From: CAWDYA01 sp963806495
GTDB taxonomy: Bacteria; Acidobacteriota; Polarisedimenticolia; JACPZX01; DASXTC01
Length of the DNA stretch: 64,000 bases
NCBI GenBank assembly: GCA_963806495.1
Contig: CAWDYA010000001.1
Span: 62,001 to 126,000 of the forward strand
Reading direction: 5' to 3'
In this document: piece after piece, positions 50,158 to 61,402 of the stretch
Numbering within the stretch: the stretch's first letter is position 1
How the letters are laid out: each line of letters opens with the position of its first letter
Notes under the pieces: generated by a model
Database searches by the model: none
What the model was told of the DNA's origin: nothing
The model's input: the letters and a program-made list of their open reading frames with translations, nothing else
Made by a program: the position numbers and the translations under genes

Positions 50158-52269
50158 TCACCGCGGCATCAGCAGGACGCGGATCGTCCCGATGCCGGAC
50201 CCGAGCGGCTCGAGCGCCTTGCCGAGGATCGTCCCCGGGCTGTGCGTCGTCGCGCGCATCGCCGCGCCCTCCGTCGTGGAGGTCGTCAGGAAATCCCCGG
50301 CCGCGATCGACGCGACGCTGGCATCCACGAGCACCTCGCGGATCTCCGCGACCGCCACCTCCACCATGCCGTCGTGGTCGGGCGTCACGGCCACACCGAC
50401 CAGGTTCCTGTCGGACGCCTTGTCGCACCGCCTCACACCGCCGGCCACCGCCGGGTCGAGCACCACGACGTCGCCCGCCTGGATCAGCGACGTGGCGATG
50501 AACATCTCACCGGGTCGGCGCCAGACCTTCGCTTCAGACGCCTCTCCCGACGACCCGTTTGCCGCCGGATTCGGCATGCTCCCCGACGACCCGACGCCGC
50601 TCGCTTCCGGCCCGGCCGGTTCGAGCTCGGGCCGCGGAGGCGCCTGCGTGGCGATCGCGTTCGGCAGGCTCCGCTCGGTTGCGCTGATCGAAGGACGGCC
50701 GAGGCCGATGCGGCTCTTCAGGTCGGACGTCGCCCTCAGCCCGGGGTCGACCGGCCGACCCACGGCCTTCGCCATGGTGCGATAGCGCTCCAGCGCGTTG
50801 TAGGCCCGCAGCCCCGGCGACTTGGCGTAGACGTCCTCGCCCGAGGCGCGCAGCGGGATCCACGATTCGTCCTGCTTCTGGGACACGGCCGGCATCTCCT
50901 CGAACCCAATCCGCAGACCCGTGACCCAGTAGTCGAAGGCCACGTTGGAGCCCTTGGGCCCCCGTACCAACAGCTCTGTCGAGGAGACCTGCTCGACGGC
51001 GAGCGGAATCGGCTCGTCGCGCGGCGTCAGGTGCGCGGTCAGGCCGATGTCGGGGTTCGCCGTCCAGGCGAACGTCGGGTCGAGATCCACGCGGGCGAAG
51101 CCGTCGATCAGCTTCGCACTGCCCCGTGTGTAGACATTCACCTCGGACGACTCGGGGGCGTGATAGATCACCACCTCGTTCGGGTCGTCGGGGTGATTCT
51201 GCACGAACGAGACCGAACCCGTACCCTGCACCTTGTACGGACTGTTGCCGATCCGGGACCAGGAGCTGTCGGTGATGTCAATCTCGTGGATCCCGTTGTA
51301 GTTCTTGCCGAGGATCCCGTAACCGGAGTATCCGACCCAGAGGTATGTTCCGGGCAGACCGTCCTGGAGGAACTGTCCCGCTACCGTCCCATGCGCGTCC
51401 ACGGCGTAGGTCCCCGCCCCCAGACGCACCTCGAAGTTGTTGGTCGTGTTTCGGAAGTAGCCAGCGTTGTACGGTCCTACGCTGTACACTCCGATTCCCG
51501 TCCCACCCGTGGCTGTGAAGGCACCACCGTAGTTCTGGCCGGCGGCATAGGCACCGAAGGTGGCATAGCCGAGGTAGGCGTACGAGGCATCGTTCAGGTC
51601 GTAGAAGAAACCACCATACGATGAACCCCGGCACTCGATCCCGTCGTTGCCGTACGCGACATTGCAGTAGGCGCCGTAGTTGTTCGAGGCATGGAGCGCC
51701 CCCAGCGAGCCCGAGTCCCCCGTCACATCCACCGCGGGCTGGCCGGGCTGGGCGGCGTGGAACTGGATCGTCCCGGCCTTCACCTGGGGCGTCGACGACG
51801 TATCCAGATAGAAGCTGGACGACTGGCCGTTGAGCTGATCGGCGTCGCCGGCGCTGCCCGCGTTGAAGGCGTAGGCCGAAGCCAGAACGCGTGTCCGGGG
51901 CGCCAGGGTCTCGCCGTCGATCTCGACCTCCAGCCACACCTCGTCGAAGTCATGGAACACCTCGAACAGCGAGCCGTACGTGCCGGGGCCGGTGCCGTCG
52001 GACACCGCGCCGCCGCCCAGCTCCGCCGAGAACAGACCACCGTCCACCGCCACCGCCTGGGTGTTCGACGCGAGGTGCTGATCGACGAGCAGCTCGTTAC
52101 CCGCGAACTCGGCGTCGAAGAAATGGAACGTCATGTCGTAGGCGCCGGTCAGCGGCTCGTCGGCCGCGCTGCGCAGCACCCCCTGATAGTTCACAAGCCC
52201 CGGCGGGCTGGCGGCCAGCAGAGCCCCGGGCAGGGCCAGAAGCAGGATCACTAGGAAGACCTTCCTCAT
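50158..52269 (-). CDS. Secreted protein with MopE-gene-like N-terminal module and tail-fibre-like body
   Basis: A 703-residue exported protein (signal peptide about 1-20). Residues about 22-130 form a module (LVNYQGVLRSAADEPLTGAY ... VEIDGETLAPRTRVLASAYA) shared with the MopE-like protein at 18 kb. The middle is Gly/Tyr-rich with repeated short strands (NNYGAYCNVAYGNDGIECRG, TGGTGIGVYSVGPYNAGYF), as in surface or tail-fibre-like proteins. The last about 130 residues (MFIATSLIQAGDVVVLDPAV ... TILGKALEPLGSGIGTIRVL) match the terminal domain common in such proteins. A GAGGAG ribosome site fixes the ATG at 52269; the frame upstream to 53085 overlaps the divergent gene and is spurious. Function unknown, probably structural. 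Confidence 0.8.
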   Translation of the reverse strand: MRKVFLVILLLALPGALLAASPPGLVNYQGVLRSAADEPLTGAYDMTFHFFDAEFAGNELLVDQHLASNTQAVAVDGGLFSAELGGGAVSDGTGPGTYGSLFEVFHDFDEVWLEVEIDGETLAPRTRVLASAYAFNAGSAGDADQLNGQSSSFYLDTSSTPQVKAGTIQFHAAQPGQPAVDVTGDSGSLGALHASNNYGAYCNVAYGNDGIECRGSSYGGFFYDLNDASYAYLGYATFGAYAAGQNYGGAFTATGGTGIGVYSVGPYNAGYFRNTTNNFEVRLGAGTYAVDAHGTVAGQFLQDGLPGTYLWVGYSGYGILGKNYNGIHEIDITDSSWSRIGNSPYKVQGTGSVSFVQNHPDDPNEVVIYHAPESSEVNVYTRGSAKLIDGFARVDLDPTFAWTANPDIGLTAHLTPRDEPIPLAVEQVSSTELLVRGPKGSNVAFDYWVTGLRIGFEEMPAVSQKQDESWIPLRASGEDVYAKSPGLRAYNALERYRTMAKAVGRPVDPGLRATSDLKSRIGLGRPSISATERSLPNAIATQAPPRPELEPAGPEASGVGSSGSMPNPAANGSSGEASEAKVWRRPGEMFIATSLIQAGDVVVLDPAVAGGVRRCDKASDRNLVGVAVTPDHDGMVEVAVAEIREVLVDASVASIAAGDFLTTSTTEGAAMRATTHSPGTILGKALEPLGSGIGTIRVLLMPR

Positions 52270-52456
52270 CTGATTCTCCTCGGTGCATGACGCGTCGTGT
52301 CGGGATTCCCCCCCCGGGGAACCTGCCGGAGACACGTCGTCTTCAGTTGGTAGATCGGAATCCGGAGACGAAAAGCGACATCCGTGACAGCCGGATCCGG
52401 GCGCCCACCTTGTATTTCGGGCTTCCATGTCGGGATCGAGGCTTCGAAACCGATCT

Positions 52457-52468
52457 CTCACATGTGAG
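52457..52468. promoter_or_regulatory. 12-bp perfect palindrome upstream of the second ELWxSDGT gene
   Basis: CTCACATGTGAG lies 17 bases before the ATG at 52486, just ahead of the GGAGGAG ribosome site. It is the only long symmetric element I noticed in the 216-base divergent region 52270-52485. It could be an operator or chance; nothing else supports a function. Confidence 0.3.
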
Positions 52469-52485
52469 GATGGAGGAGACAGACC

Positions 52486-55400
52486 ATGAGGCGTCACGAC
52501 CAACTCTCGATCGCAGCTCTCGCTCTGACCGGCTTCCTCTGCAGCGGCGCCCCGGCCGCCGCGGACGGCCCGGCCCGGCTGCTCACGGACATCAATCGCA
52601 CCTATAGCTACGACATGGACTCGGCACCGAGGGATTTCCACTCGGCTGGCGAACTGACCTTTTTCGTGGCCACGACGCCTGAGACAGGCTTCGAGCTCTG
52701 CCGCACGGATGGAACCGAAGCCGGCACCTTCATGGTGAAGGACATCTACCCCGGCCCGACGAGCGGCGTCCGTTTCAATTCTTCCCAGGAAGGGAGCCTC
52801 GCGTTCGACCCCGCCATCGTGAACGGCGAGGCGTTCTTCATGGCGAGCGACCGCGTACACGGCTGGGAGCTGTGGAAGAGCGACGGGACGGAGGCCGGTA
52901 CATCGATGGTGAAGGAGATTCCGGCCCGGCACACAGGGTCCGTTCGATGACACCGTCAACGGGGGTTCATCCACTCTCACCTGGAGCCATGCCGAGGCAG
53001 GGGGTCTGCTGTATTTCGCCGCCAACGACGGCGAGCACGGATTCGAGCTCTGGCGCACCGACGGGACGGAAGCCGGCACCTTCATGGTTCAGGAGATCAT
53101 GCCCGGCCCGGCCGGACCGTTCGGGGCTCGCTCCAACGGAACGCTGCGGGGGTTCAACGGTGCGCCCGCGGGACAGACGCTCCTCTTCTCCGCGGACGAT
53201 GGCGTCCACGGGTCCGAGCTCTGGCGCACCGACGGCGCCCCAGGAAGCGCCACCATGGTGCAGGACATTCTCCCGGGTGCGGCCTCCTCCTCGCCTTCGC
53301 ATCTGATGACGCGCGGCGGCTCGGTTCTGTTCTGGGCGGACTGGGCCGGCACCGGGAGCGATCCCTGGATCAGCGACGGAACGACGGCGGGAACCGGGCT
53401 GGTGCGGCCCCTCAGTCCCGCCGGGGTTCCGCAGGCAGTGTCCGAGATGGACGGTGCTGTCTACTTTCTGGTCTCCCGGAATCTGTTCGCGACGGATGGA
53501 ACGTACGCGGGAACGCGGTTCGTCTACTCCTTCAGCGGTACCGTCACGATCAGTGGCGTCTGTGCCGGGCACCTGCTGCTGACCGCCGCGGACAACTCCA
53601 CGGGAACGGAGCTGTGGATCAGTGACGGGATGGGGAGCGGCACCCACCTGCTCAAGGACATCGCCCCGGGCAGCGCGTCCTCGGGTCCCTACAATCTCGT
53701 TTCCGCCGGGGGACGAATCTTCTTCACGGCCAACGACGGCGTCCACGGAAGGGAGCTCTGGACCAGCGACCTGACGGAGACGGGAACCTCGATGATCCTG
53801 GACCTGCGGCCGGGCTCTGCGAGCGGCTCCTACTACCTCTATCAGGCCCCGGGGGCATTCTGCTTCATCGCCTCCGATGGTGTCGCCAGCCGGGTGTGGA
53901 CGAGCGACGGCACCGCCGCGGGAACGCGCCCGATCCGGGAGCTGCGCTCGTACGGGAACGAATCCGGGATCTCCCCGACGGGGCGATCCTGTTCGCCGGT
54001 GTCGACGAGCTCCACGGCAACGAGCTCTGGCGATCGGATGGTACCGAGGCCGGCACCTTCCTCCTCAAGGACGTCAATCCGCTCGTCCGGACGAACAACT
54101 CGTATCCCGGCTTTCTGGGGGGGCTCACGATACCAGGAGCGGGAGATTGCATGCTCTTCGCGGCCGGCGACGACGACCACGGCAGGGAGCTTTGGATGAG
54201 CGACGGAACATCACAGGGCACTCGGATGCTGAAGGACATCACACCGGGACCGGGCGGGTCGGTCAATGCGGACTCCGTCGTCTACAAGGGCGCCGTCTAC
54301 TTCGTCGCCAACGACGGCCTGCACGGAAGCGAGCTCTGGAAGAGCGACGGCACCGAAGGGGGGACCGTGCTGGTGGCCGACGTCAATCCGGGCAGCCAGG
54401 GTTCCGTGCACGAGCTGGTGATCTACAGGAACGAAATCGCGTTCATCGCGGACGACGGAGTGCACGGGTCGGAGATCTGGACGAGCGACGGGACCACCCA
54501 GGGCACGCGGTTGGCCTTCGAGACGGTTCCCGGCCCCGGCAGCCTCTACCCCTACGATCTGTTCGTGGCCGGCGACATGCTCTACTTCACGGCATACGAT
54601 CCGGACATCGAAGAGGCGTTGTGGAGAACCGACGGAACGCAGGCCGGCACGATCATCCTCACCGACTCCACCAATGCCGATTCGTGGTTCTCCGCCAACG
54701 ACTTCGTCGCGCTCGGGAACCGCGTGTTCTTCCGGGGCGACTCCGACGCCGCCGGGTACGAGCCATGGATCAGCGACGGCACGGTCGCCGGAACGCACAT
54801 GATCAAGGACATCCGCCCCGGCTACAACGGGTCGTTTTACTACGGGGACGTCTCGGCAGCGCTCGGCGGATTCGTCTACTTCTCCGCGTCGGACGGCGTG
54901 CACGGCGAGGATCTCTACCGGACCGACGGAACCGAAGCAGGCACGGTCCTCGTGAAGGACATCAATCCGGGGTCCAGCGTGTCAGGGATCGGCTCGATGG
55001 TCGTCCTGGACGGCACGCTCTACCTCACTGCGGGTCCCTCGGCGTACCACGCCAACCAGCTCTGGAAGAGCGACGGCACGGAGCAGGGCACGGTGCCGGT
55101 GGCCACCGATCTGGGGGGGTTCTGGGACGCCCTCGACGCGTCGACGGGCGCGCTCCTGTTCAGCGCGTGGGATCCGGATCATGGGTTCGAGCTCTGGAGG
55201 AGTGATGGAACGACGCGCGGGACCGTCCTCGTCCAGGACCTCTACCCCGGTCTCCTCGGCTCGCAACCCCGAGGGTTCGCTGCGCTGGGGGATCGCGTCT
55301 ATTTCGCGGCCGACGATCGCAACGCGGGCATCGAGCCCTGGGTCGCTCGCTCGGCCATCGTGCTTGCCCGGCCGGAGGTTGCGATTCGGGATTTGATCAA

Positions 55401-55632
55401 CGACGTGTGGAAACTGGGTCTGCCGTTCGGAATCTCCACGAGCCTTGGCGCGAAGCTCGACGCAGCCGCTCAGGCGGTATCCCGGGGCCGAACCGGCGAC
55501 GCGCTCAGGGGGCTCGAGGCATTCGACAAGAGCGTCGACGCCATGACGCCCAGGTGGATCGCGCCGGCCGCGGCCGCCGACCTGAAGGAGTTCGCCACGG
55601 AGATCGCCGGCCTGCTCGACCCCATCCCGTAG
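52486..55632 (+). CDS. Large secreted ELWxSDGT-repeat protein (two compensating frameshifts)
   Basis: About 1,048 residues. Signal peptide (1-26), then about 18 repeats of the ELWxSDGTxxGT type (for example GFELCRTDGTEAGTFMVKDI, HGSELWRTDG, HGNELWRSDGTEAGT), then the helical C-terminal domain (WVARSAIVLARPEVAIRDLI ... LKEFATEIAGLLDPIP) shared with the 48 kb paralogue. The frame shifts near 52925 (after SMVKEI) and returns near 53970 (RDLPDGAILFAGVDE); the total length is a multiple of three and no repeat is lost, so a single gene is likely. Divergent from the 52269 gene. It has more than twice as many repeats as its paralogue. Probably an extracellular beta-propeller or solenoid; ligand unknown. 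Confidence 0.85.
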
Positions 55633-55668
55633 GTTGCGAGCCTCTTCGCACGTCGTCGCGGTATCGCG

Positions 55669-56015
55669 TCACGAGCCGCACAGGCAGAGCTGCCGGGGGA
55701 AGCAGGCATCGGGCCACTGCGCTCCAGTCCGAAGCGGGTTCTCCCGTAGGAGCCCCAACAGCCCGGGTTCGTCGGAACGATCAGGTGGTACCTCCCGCCG
55801 CGGCCCGGCATATAGCCACCGGGGAGGGTCCCGTTCTCTCCACCGTCGAGCGTGCAGGCCCAGCCCGCCTGCCCGAGGTTCGAGGTGACTGTCTCGAACC
55901 GCCGCCAGCCGAGCATCATGTTCAGGGGGTTCAGCGGGATGACCGCGATGGAGGGATCCTCGGCTGCGTCACCCAGGATGTCGTTCCCCCGGCTGTCCAC
56001 GTTGACCTGGAAGAA
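55669..56015 (-). pseudogene. Internally deleted copy of the BNR-type exoprotein
   Basis: The minus strand reads VNVDSRGNDILGDAAEDPSI, AVIPLNPLNMMLGWRRFETV, QAGWACTLDGGENG, which matches QINVDGAGQNILGDAANEPS onwards in the 61.4-63.3 kb gene. It then jumps to RYHLIVPTNPGCWGSYG and, in another frame, DACFPRQLCLCGS with a TGA, which matches the very end of that gene (YYLIVSSDSGREGSYG ... ACFPQAICSCGS). About 450 central residues and the N-terminal signal peptide are absent. This is a dead, internally deleted copy. It fills the space between the ELWxSDGT gene and the SGNH gene. Confidence 0.75.
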
Positions 56016-56096
56016 AGGACAAGGAGGACATCAGGGGATGGACCATCCGTGCACCGCCGGCCGGCTCGCCGGACCATGCTTCAATCGACCCGGAGT

Positions 56097-57323
56097 TCAC
56101 GGGCCTGTCGCGCAGGTGTCCGTCGGCCGGGGCCGGTCGATCCACGACGCCACGACGCGGCCCAGCTCGGTGTAGCCGATACGGTTGAAGTGATCCCAGT
56201 CCCTCGGCCCGTGGATCCGCTGCTCGGCGGTCAGGCGCCGGACCGCGGGGTGCATGTCGATGAAGCCCGCGGACGTATTCAGGACCTCGGAGCGGATCCG
56301 GTTGCACAGCTCGAGGCTTCTCGGCTCGACCCGCGAGGCCTCGTGGATCCGCGAGCGATTCTGGTAGCTGTGCACCGTGACCTCCGCCGAGGCGAGGCGA
56401 TAGGACGCCAGCGGGCTGGGCAGGTAGACGACGAGTACCCGGGTGCCGGGGAAGTGATCCATCAGATAGCGCAGGGATGAGTGAAACAATTCGACCGCTT
56501 CGACAGTCTCCGAGTCGGTCAGCTCCATCGCCGGCCCCTGCAGATCGTCCGGGATGTCAACGACATGGCCCGCGATCATCGCCTTGTTGGTATTGTGCTC
56601 GGTGATGCGCGGCTTGTCCGACTCTTCCCTGCGTATGGCCGCATCGCGCCGCTCGTGCGACCGGAACAGATCCGCGGCCATGTTCAGCGCGAAGCGTGAG
56701 AAGACGAGTTGATCGAGAATGCCCTCGCCGGGCCGGAGCCTGGCGATCCTGTCGCGCACGATCCGGTCCACCGCGGCCTGGTCCACCATGCCTCCTTCCT
56801 CGAGGCCGGCTTTGTGCCGCAGGAACGAGAGGTTGTCGTCGAAGTCGTTGCCTTCGTAGAAGTAGACGACGATCGTCTCCGGGCTCTCCAGATGGAAGAA
56901 CCACGAACGCCGCGCCAGCTCGTAGGCCTCGGTCGGATAGACGACGAGGCCCTCGAAGCTGCTGGCGCCGCGTCTGCCGAACGAGATCACGTCGCGGTGC
57001 GTCAGGTCGTGGATGACATGGGCGGAGTGAAACGGCGCGTTGCTCCCGGGGCTCACTTCGTGCAGCCAGTCGCCGCGGCCCTGCGCGTACGAGTCCCCCA
57101 CCAGCGCGATCGGCCGGACCGGCCGCACGCCGTCCTTCGAGGACTGCACGAAGACCTTCACGTTTTCGGGAAGATAAAGATGATATCGCAGGGGCACGGC
57201 GCCGAGCCCCCGGACCGCGAAGACCGTCTCGAGCACCACGATGCAGAAGGCGACGCTGGCCGCCACGAGACCGGCGTTCACCAGAAACGTCCGCAGACGG
57301 TCTTTCGAAGGAAAGATCTTCAA
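56097..57323 (-). CDS. Membrane-anchored SGNH/GDSL-type hydrolase-like protein
   Basis: About 408 residues with an N-terminal membrane segment (TFLVNAGLVAASVAFCIVVL) and an outside domain. Block I is ALVGDSYAQGRGDW (Ser nucleophile), YFYEGNDFDDN may serve as a later block, and the terminal DWDHFNRIGYTELG supplies Asp and His. This fits SGNH hydrolases related to AlgX/AlgJ-type O-acetyl or lipid-acting enzymes. I chose the TTG at 57323 because AGGAGG sits eight bases upstream and the anchor starts soon after; ATG at 57389 in the same frame is possible. Substrate unknown. It is divergent from the DUF1579 gene. Confidence 0.72.
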   Translation of the reverse strand: MKIFPSKDRLRTFLVNAGLVAASVAFCIVVLETVFAVRGLGAVPLRYHLYLPENVKVFVQSSKDGVRPVRPIALVGDSYAQGRGDWLHEVSPGSNAPFHSAHVIHDLTHRDVISFGRRGASSFEGLVVYPTEAYELARRSWFFHLESPETIVVYFYEGNDFDDNLSFLRHKAGLEEGGMVDQAAVDRIVRDRIARLRPGEGILDQLVFSRFALNMAADLFRSHERRDAAIRREESDKPRITEHNTNKAMIAGHVVDIPDDLQGPAMELTDSETVEAVELFHSSLRYLMDHFPGTRVLVVYLPSPLASYRLASAEVTVHSYQNRSRIHEASRVEPRSLELCNRIRSEVLNTSAGFIDMHPAVRRLTAEQRIHGPRDWDHFNRIGYTELGRVVASWIDRPRPTDTCATGP

Positions 57324-57471
57324 CCAGCCTGCCTCCTGGGTGGGGAGCGACGGCACTCTACCACCCGCGAGCCGCAACGGCTCACGCATCGTCCAGCCGG
57401 GCCCTTCCGGTGTATAATCCGCCGCTACCCGGCCCCGTTCACTCAACGACTCGAACCGAAAAGGAGCCGCA

Positions 57472-58080
57472 ATGAGCAGGTCCGCAAGGAAAATTCTCGC
57501 CATCACCGCGATCGCGATGGTGGCCGGGCTCGCGCTCACCCGCGCCGCCCAGGAGCCCCCTCAGCTTACACCCGAGCAGCAGGCCGAGATGGAAGCGTAC
57601 ATGAAGGCAGGCACGCCGGGCGCTCCGCACGAGGCGCTCGCGTCCAGGGCCGGGGCGTACACGGTCCGGATAAGGTCGTGGCAGGAGGCGGGCGCCGAGC
57701 CGACCGAGGAATCCGGAACGGCCACGCGGACCATGATCCTCGACGGACGCGTGGCGGTCGAGGAGTTCAACGGCTCGATGATGGGAATGCCGTTCACAGG
57801 ACACGGGATGACGGGCTATGACAACGTGACCGGCAAGTACTGGGCCACCTGGAACGACAGCATGTCGACCGGCGTCATGGTGAGCGAAGGCACCTGCGAC
57901 GCCCAGGTCCGTGACTGCACTTTCACGGGAAGCTGGAACGACCCGATCAAGAAGGCTCCCGTCACGACAAGGATGACCACGCGGTGGCCCAGCCCGACGA
58001 CGGAGGTCTTCGAGATGTACGGCCCGGGCAAGGACGGCAAGGAGTTCAAGATGATGGAGCTCACCTACTCGAAGAAGTAA
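57472..58080 (+). CDS. Secreted DUF1579 domain protein
   Basis: A 202-residue exported protein (signal peptide about 1-26). The body matches DUF1579: a helix QQAEMEAYMKAGTPGAPHEA, then strands YTVRIRSW, TRTMILDGRVAVEEF, GYDNVTGKYWATWNDSMSTG, and a terminal FEMYGPGKDGKEFKMMELTY. Members are beta-barrel-like proteins with unknown ligand. AAGGAG precedes the ATG. The last 20 bases overlap the end of the opposing LMF-like gene. Nothing in the context points to a specific role. Confidence 0.88.
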   Translation: MSRSARKILAITAIAMVAGLALTRAAQEPPQLTPEQQAEMEAYMKAGTPGAPHEALASRAGAYTVRIRSWQEAGAEPTEESGTATRTMILDGRVAVEEFNGSMMGMPFTGHGMTGYDNVTGKYWATWNDSMSTGVMVSEGTCDAQVRDCTFTGSWNDPIKKAPVTTRMTTRWPSPTTEVFEMYGPGKDGKEFKMMELTYSKK

Positions 58081-59602
58081 CGCCGGCGCCCTCGAGCATC
58101 CTGACCGCGTCGCGCAGTCGGGGGTCGTCCGTGGAGAGCGGCGGTATCCAGGTGCCGAGCAGCTGCCGGCGCCACCAGTCGCCCTCGGGATTGTCCGGCG
58201 GGGCGAACTCGTAGCGGTACAGGAGCGCCCGCACGTACTTCGGGGGCGCGCCGGGAAACGGGTTGCCGTCCAGCAGCGAAAGCGTGCCTGCGTCGCCGTG
58301 CAGGAGCTTCCAGACGAACTCGATGGTCCACGGGTACCTGTTCGGCGTGGACATCGCCGCGAACCATATCTGCCAATCGATCCTGTAGTGGTAGGGCGAG
58401 ACGATGCAGGGCCGCCGGTGGACGTCGCCCGGCTTGCACTTGAACTCGTAGGGCCGCCACCGGGCGCCGGAGCCGGGCTCGTCGCGCGTTCCCTCGAAGA
58501 TGATCTCGCGTCGTTCGCGCCCCACGCTGCCGAACGCACCGTAGGTGTTGACCAGCTCGAGCCGGTTGAACGCCGTGTTCATGGCCTGATGCGACGAGAG
58601 GAGGTTCATCACCGGGTAGACGCTCAGCACCGCGACCAAGGCGGCGAGGGCCCGGGTCGCCACCGTCTGCGCCCTGGAGGGCCGCGCCTCTTCCGCGGCT
58701 CGTAGCGCCCGCCGAGAGAGCCGGTCCGGCAGGAGATGACGCAACAGTCCATCGTCGAAGCAGGCCAGGATCGGCACGAGCGTCAGATAGTTCAGGAAGG
58801 AGAGATTCCCGCTGAGGATCAGGCTGACCTGGAAGGCGGCCATGAGGGCTCCCGCCACGTGCCGCACGGCGCGCGGGCCGAAGACGCCCCACGGGCAGAC
58901 CAGCTCGCACAGATGATTGAAGAGCACGCCGCCCCGGTTGATCCACTTCGGAAGAAAGTGAAAGGCACGGCTGAGCGGGTTCGGGATCGGCTGGGTCTCG
59001 TAGTGGTAGTACAGGCAGGTCAGGTCGCGCCAGCACGAGTCACCGCGAAGCTTGATCAGCCCGGCACCGAGCATGATCCGGAAGACGAGCCAGCGGAAGA
59101 GCACGATCACCACCAACGGCGGCGCCCGCCTGGGAAAGGGTCGGCCATCGAGCAGCGGGCAGAGGAAGATGGCCAGAAAACCCGTCTCGAGGAGCTGGAT
59201 CTCCCACCCGTACCCGTACCAGATCTGGCCGATGTGGACGAACGAGAGATACAGGGCCCACAGGATCAAGAGGATGATCGCGTTCGCGTAGCCAAGCACG
59301 ACCGCGAGCGAAAGGGCGACGCCGATCCAGGCCGCGGTCACGAGGACGCGATCCGAGGCATCGACCCAGAAGAGACTCGGCTCCTCGAGGAAGCCGTCGA
59401 CGCGCGAGCCGGCCGATTCGGCGCTCCGATCCAGATAGAGTCGCGCGGGCGTGAGGCCGTCCGAGCCGATGAGCGGAAGCACCTGCATCGCCAGCGAGAG
59501 GAACGCGACGGTGTAGACCAGCCCGAGCAGACGCAGGATCAGGAATCGCGTCAGCCAGTAGGTGGGGCGCGGCCTCTCGACCGCCTCAGCCGACTCCGAC
59601 AT
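58061..59602 (-). CDS. Lipase maturation factor (LMF1)-like multi-pass membrane protein
   Basis: A 513-residue membrane protein with about six to eight hydrophobic helices (for example FLILRLLGLVYTVAFLSLAM, GVALSLAVVLGYANAIILLI, LVVIVLFRWLVFRIMLGAGL). The LMF signatures are present: KLRGDSCWRDLTCLYYHYET, QPIPNPLSRAFH, GAFGSVGRERREIIFEGTRD, EFKCKPGDVHRRPCIVSPYH and RIDWQIWFAA. LMF1 helps lipases fold in animals; the bacterial role is unknown. The ATG at 59602 is chosen because similarity begins soon after it; the upstream frame to 59779 looks random. Its 3' end overlaps DUF1579 by 20 bases. It is divergent from ahcY across 266 bases. Confidence 0.92.
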   Translation of the reverse strand: MSESAEAVERPRPTYWLTRFLILRLLGLVYTVAFLSLAMQVLPLIGSDGLTPARLYLDRSAESAGSRVDGFLEEPSLFWVDASDRVLVTAAWIGVALSLAVVLGYANAIILLILWALYLSFVHIGQIWYGYGWEIQLLETGFLAIFLCPLLDGRPFPRRAPPLVVIVLFRWLVFRIMLGAGLIKLRGDSCWRDLTCLYYHYETQPIPNPLSRAFHFLPKWINRGGVLFNHLCELVCPWGVFGPRAVRHVAGALMAAFQVSLILSGNLSFLNYLTLVPILACFDDGLLRHLLPDRLSRRALRAAEEARPSRAQTVATRALAALVAVLSVYPVMNLLSSHQAMNTAFNRLELVNTYGAFGSVGRERREIIFEGTRDEPGSGARWRPYEFKCKPGDVHRRPCIVSPYHYRIDWQIWFAAMSTPNRYPWTIEFVWKLLHGDAGTLSLLDGNPFPGAPPKYVRALLYRYEFAPPDNPEGDWWRRQLLGTWIPPLSTDDPRLRDAVRMLEGAGVTSSSR

Positions 59603-59868
59603 GCCGCGAGGATACAACAGGGGCGAATGGCTCGTTTCCGGGGGCGCGGCGCTCCGGTCACGGACGATCTCCGCCCGCCCGGGGCCCGGGGCCCGGGCAA
59701 CGCTCGACAAGACGTGCCTTCTCCTGTACCCTCTGTTCCCAGACAACGAATCGACGCCCCGGGCCGGCCCCTTCCGCACGGCCTGAATTCGACACGCACC
59801 CTCCCCTGCCTTGCGACCACCCGGGTCCGGTGCGGGGGGCGCCTTTCGAACCGAGGATCATTTCAACA

Positions 59869-61381
<1,513 letters not shown>

Positions 61382-61402
61382 GGGTCCGGCAGCGCCGGGA
61401 CG

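Noticed and set aside
50158..53085. 975-codon version of the 52.3 kb gene
   Set aside because: The extra 272 N-terminal codons are antisense to the divergent ELWxSDGT gene, and a signal peptide with a good ribosome site begins at 52269.
59603..59868. SAH riboswitch upstream of ahcY
   Set aside because: I looked for the conserved SAH-riboswitch core and found neither the purine-rich core sequence nor the pseudoknot pairing; only GC-rich GGGCCC runs are present. A covariance-model search would settle it.
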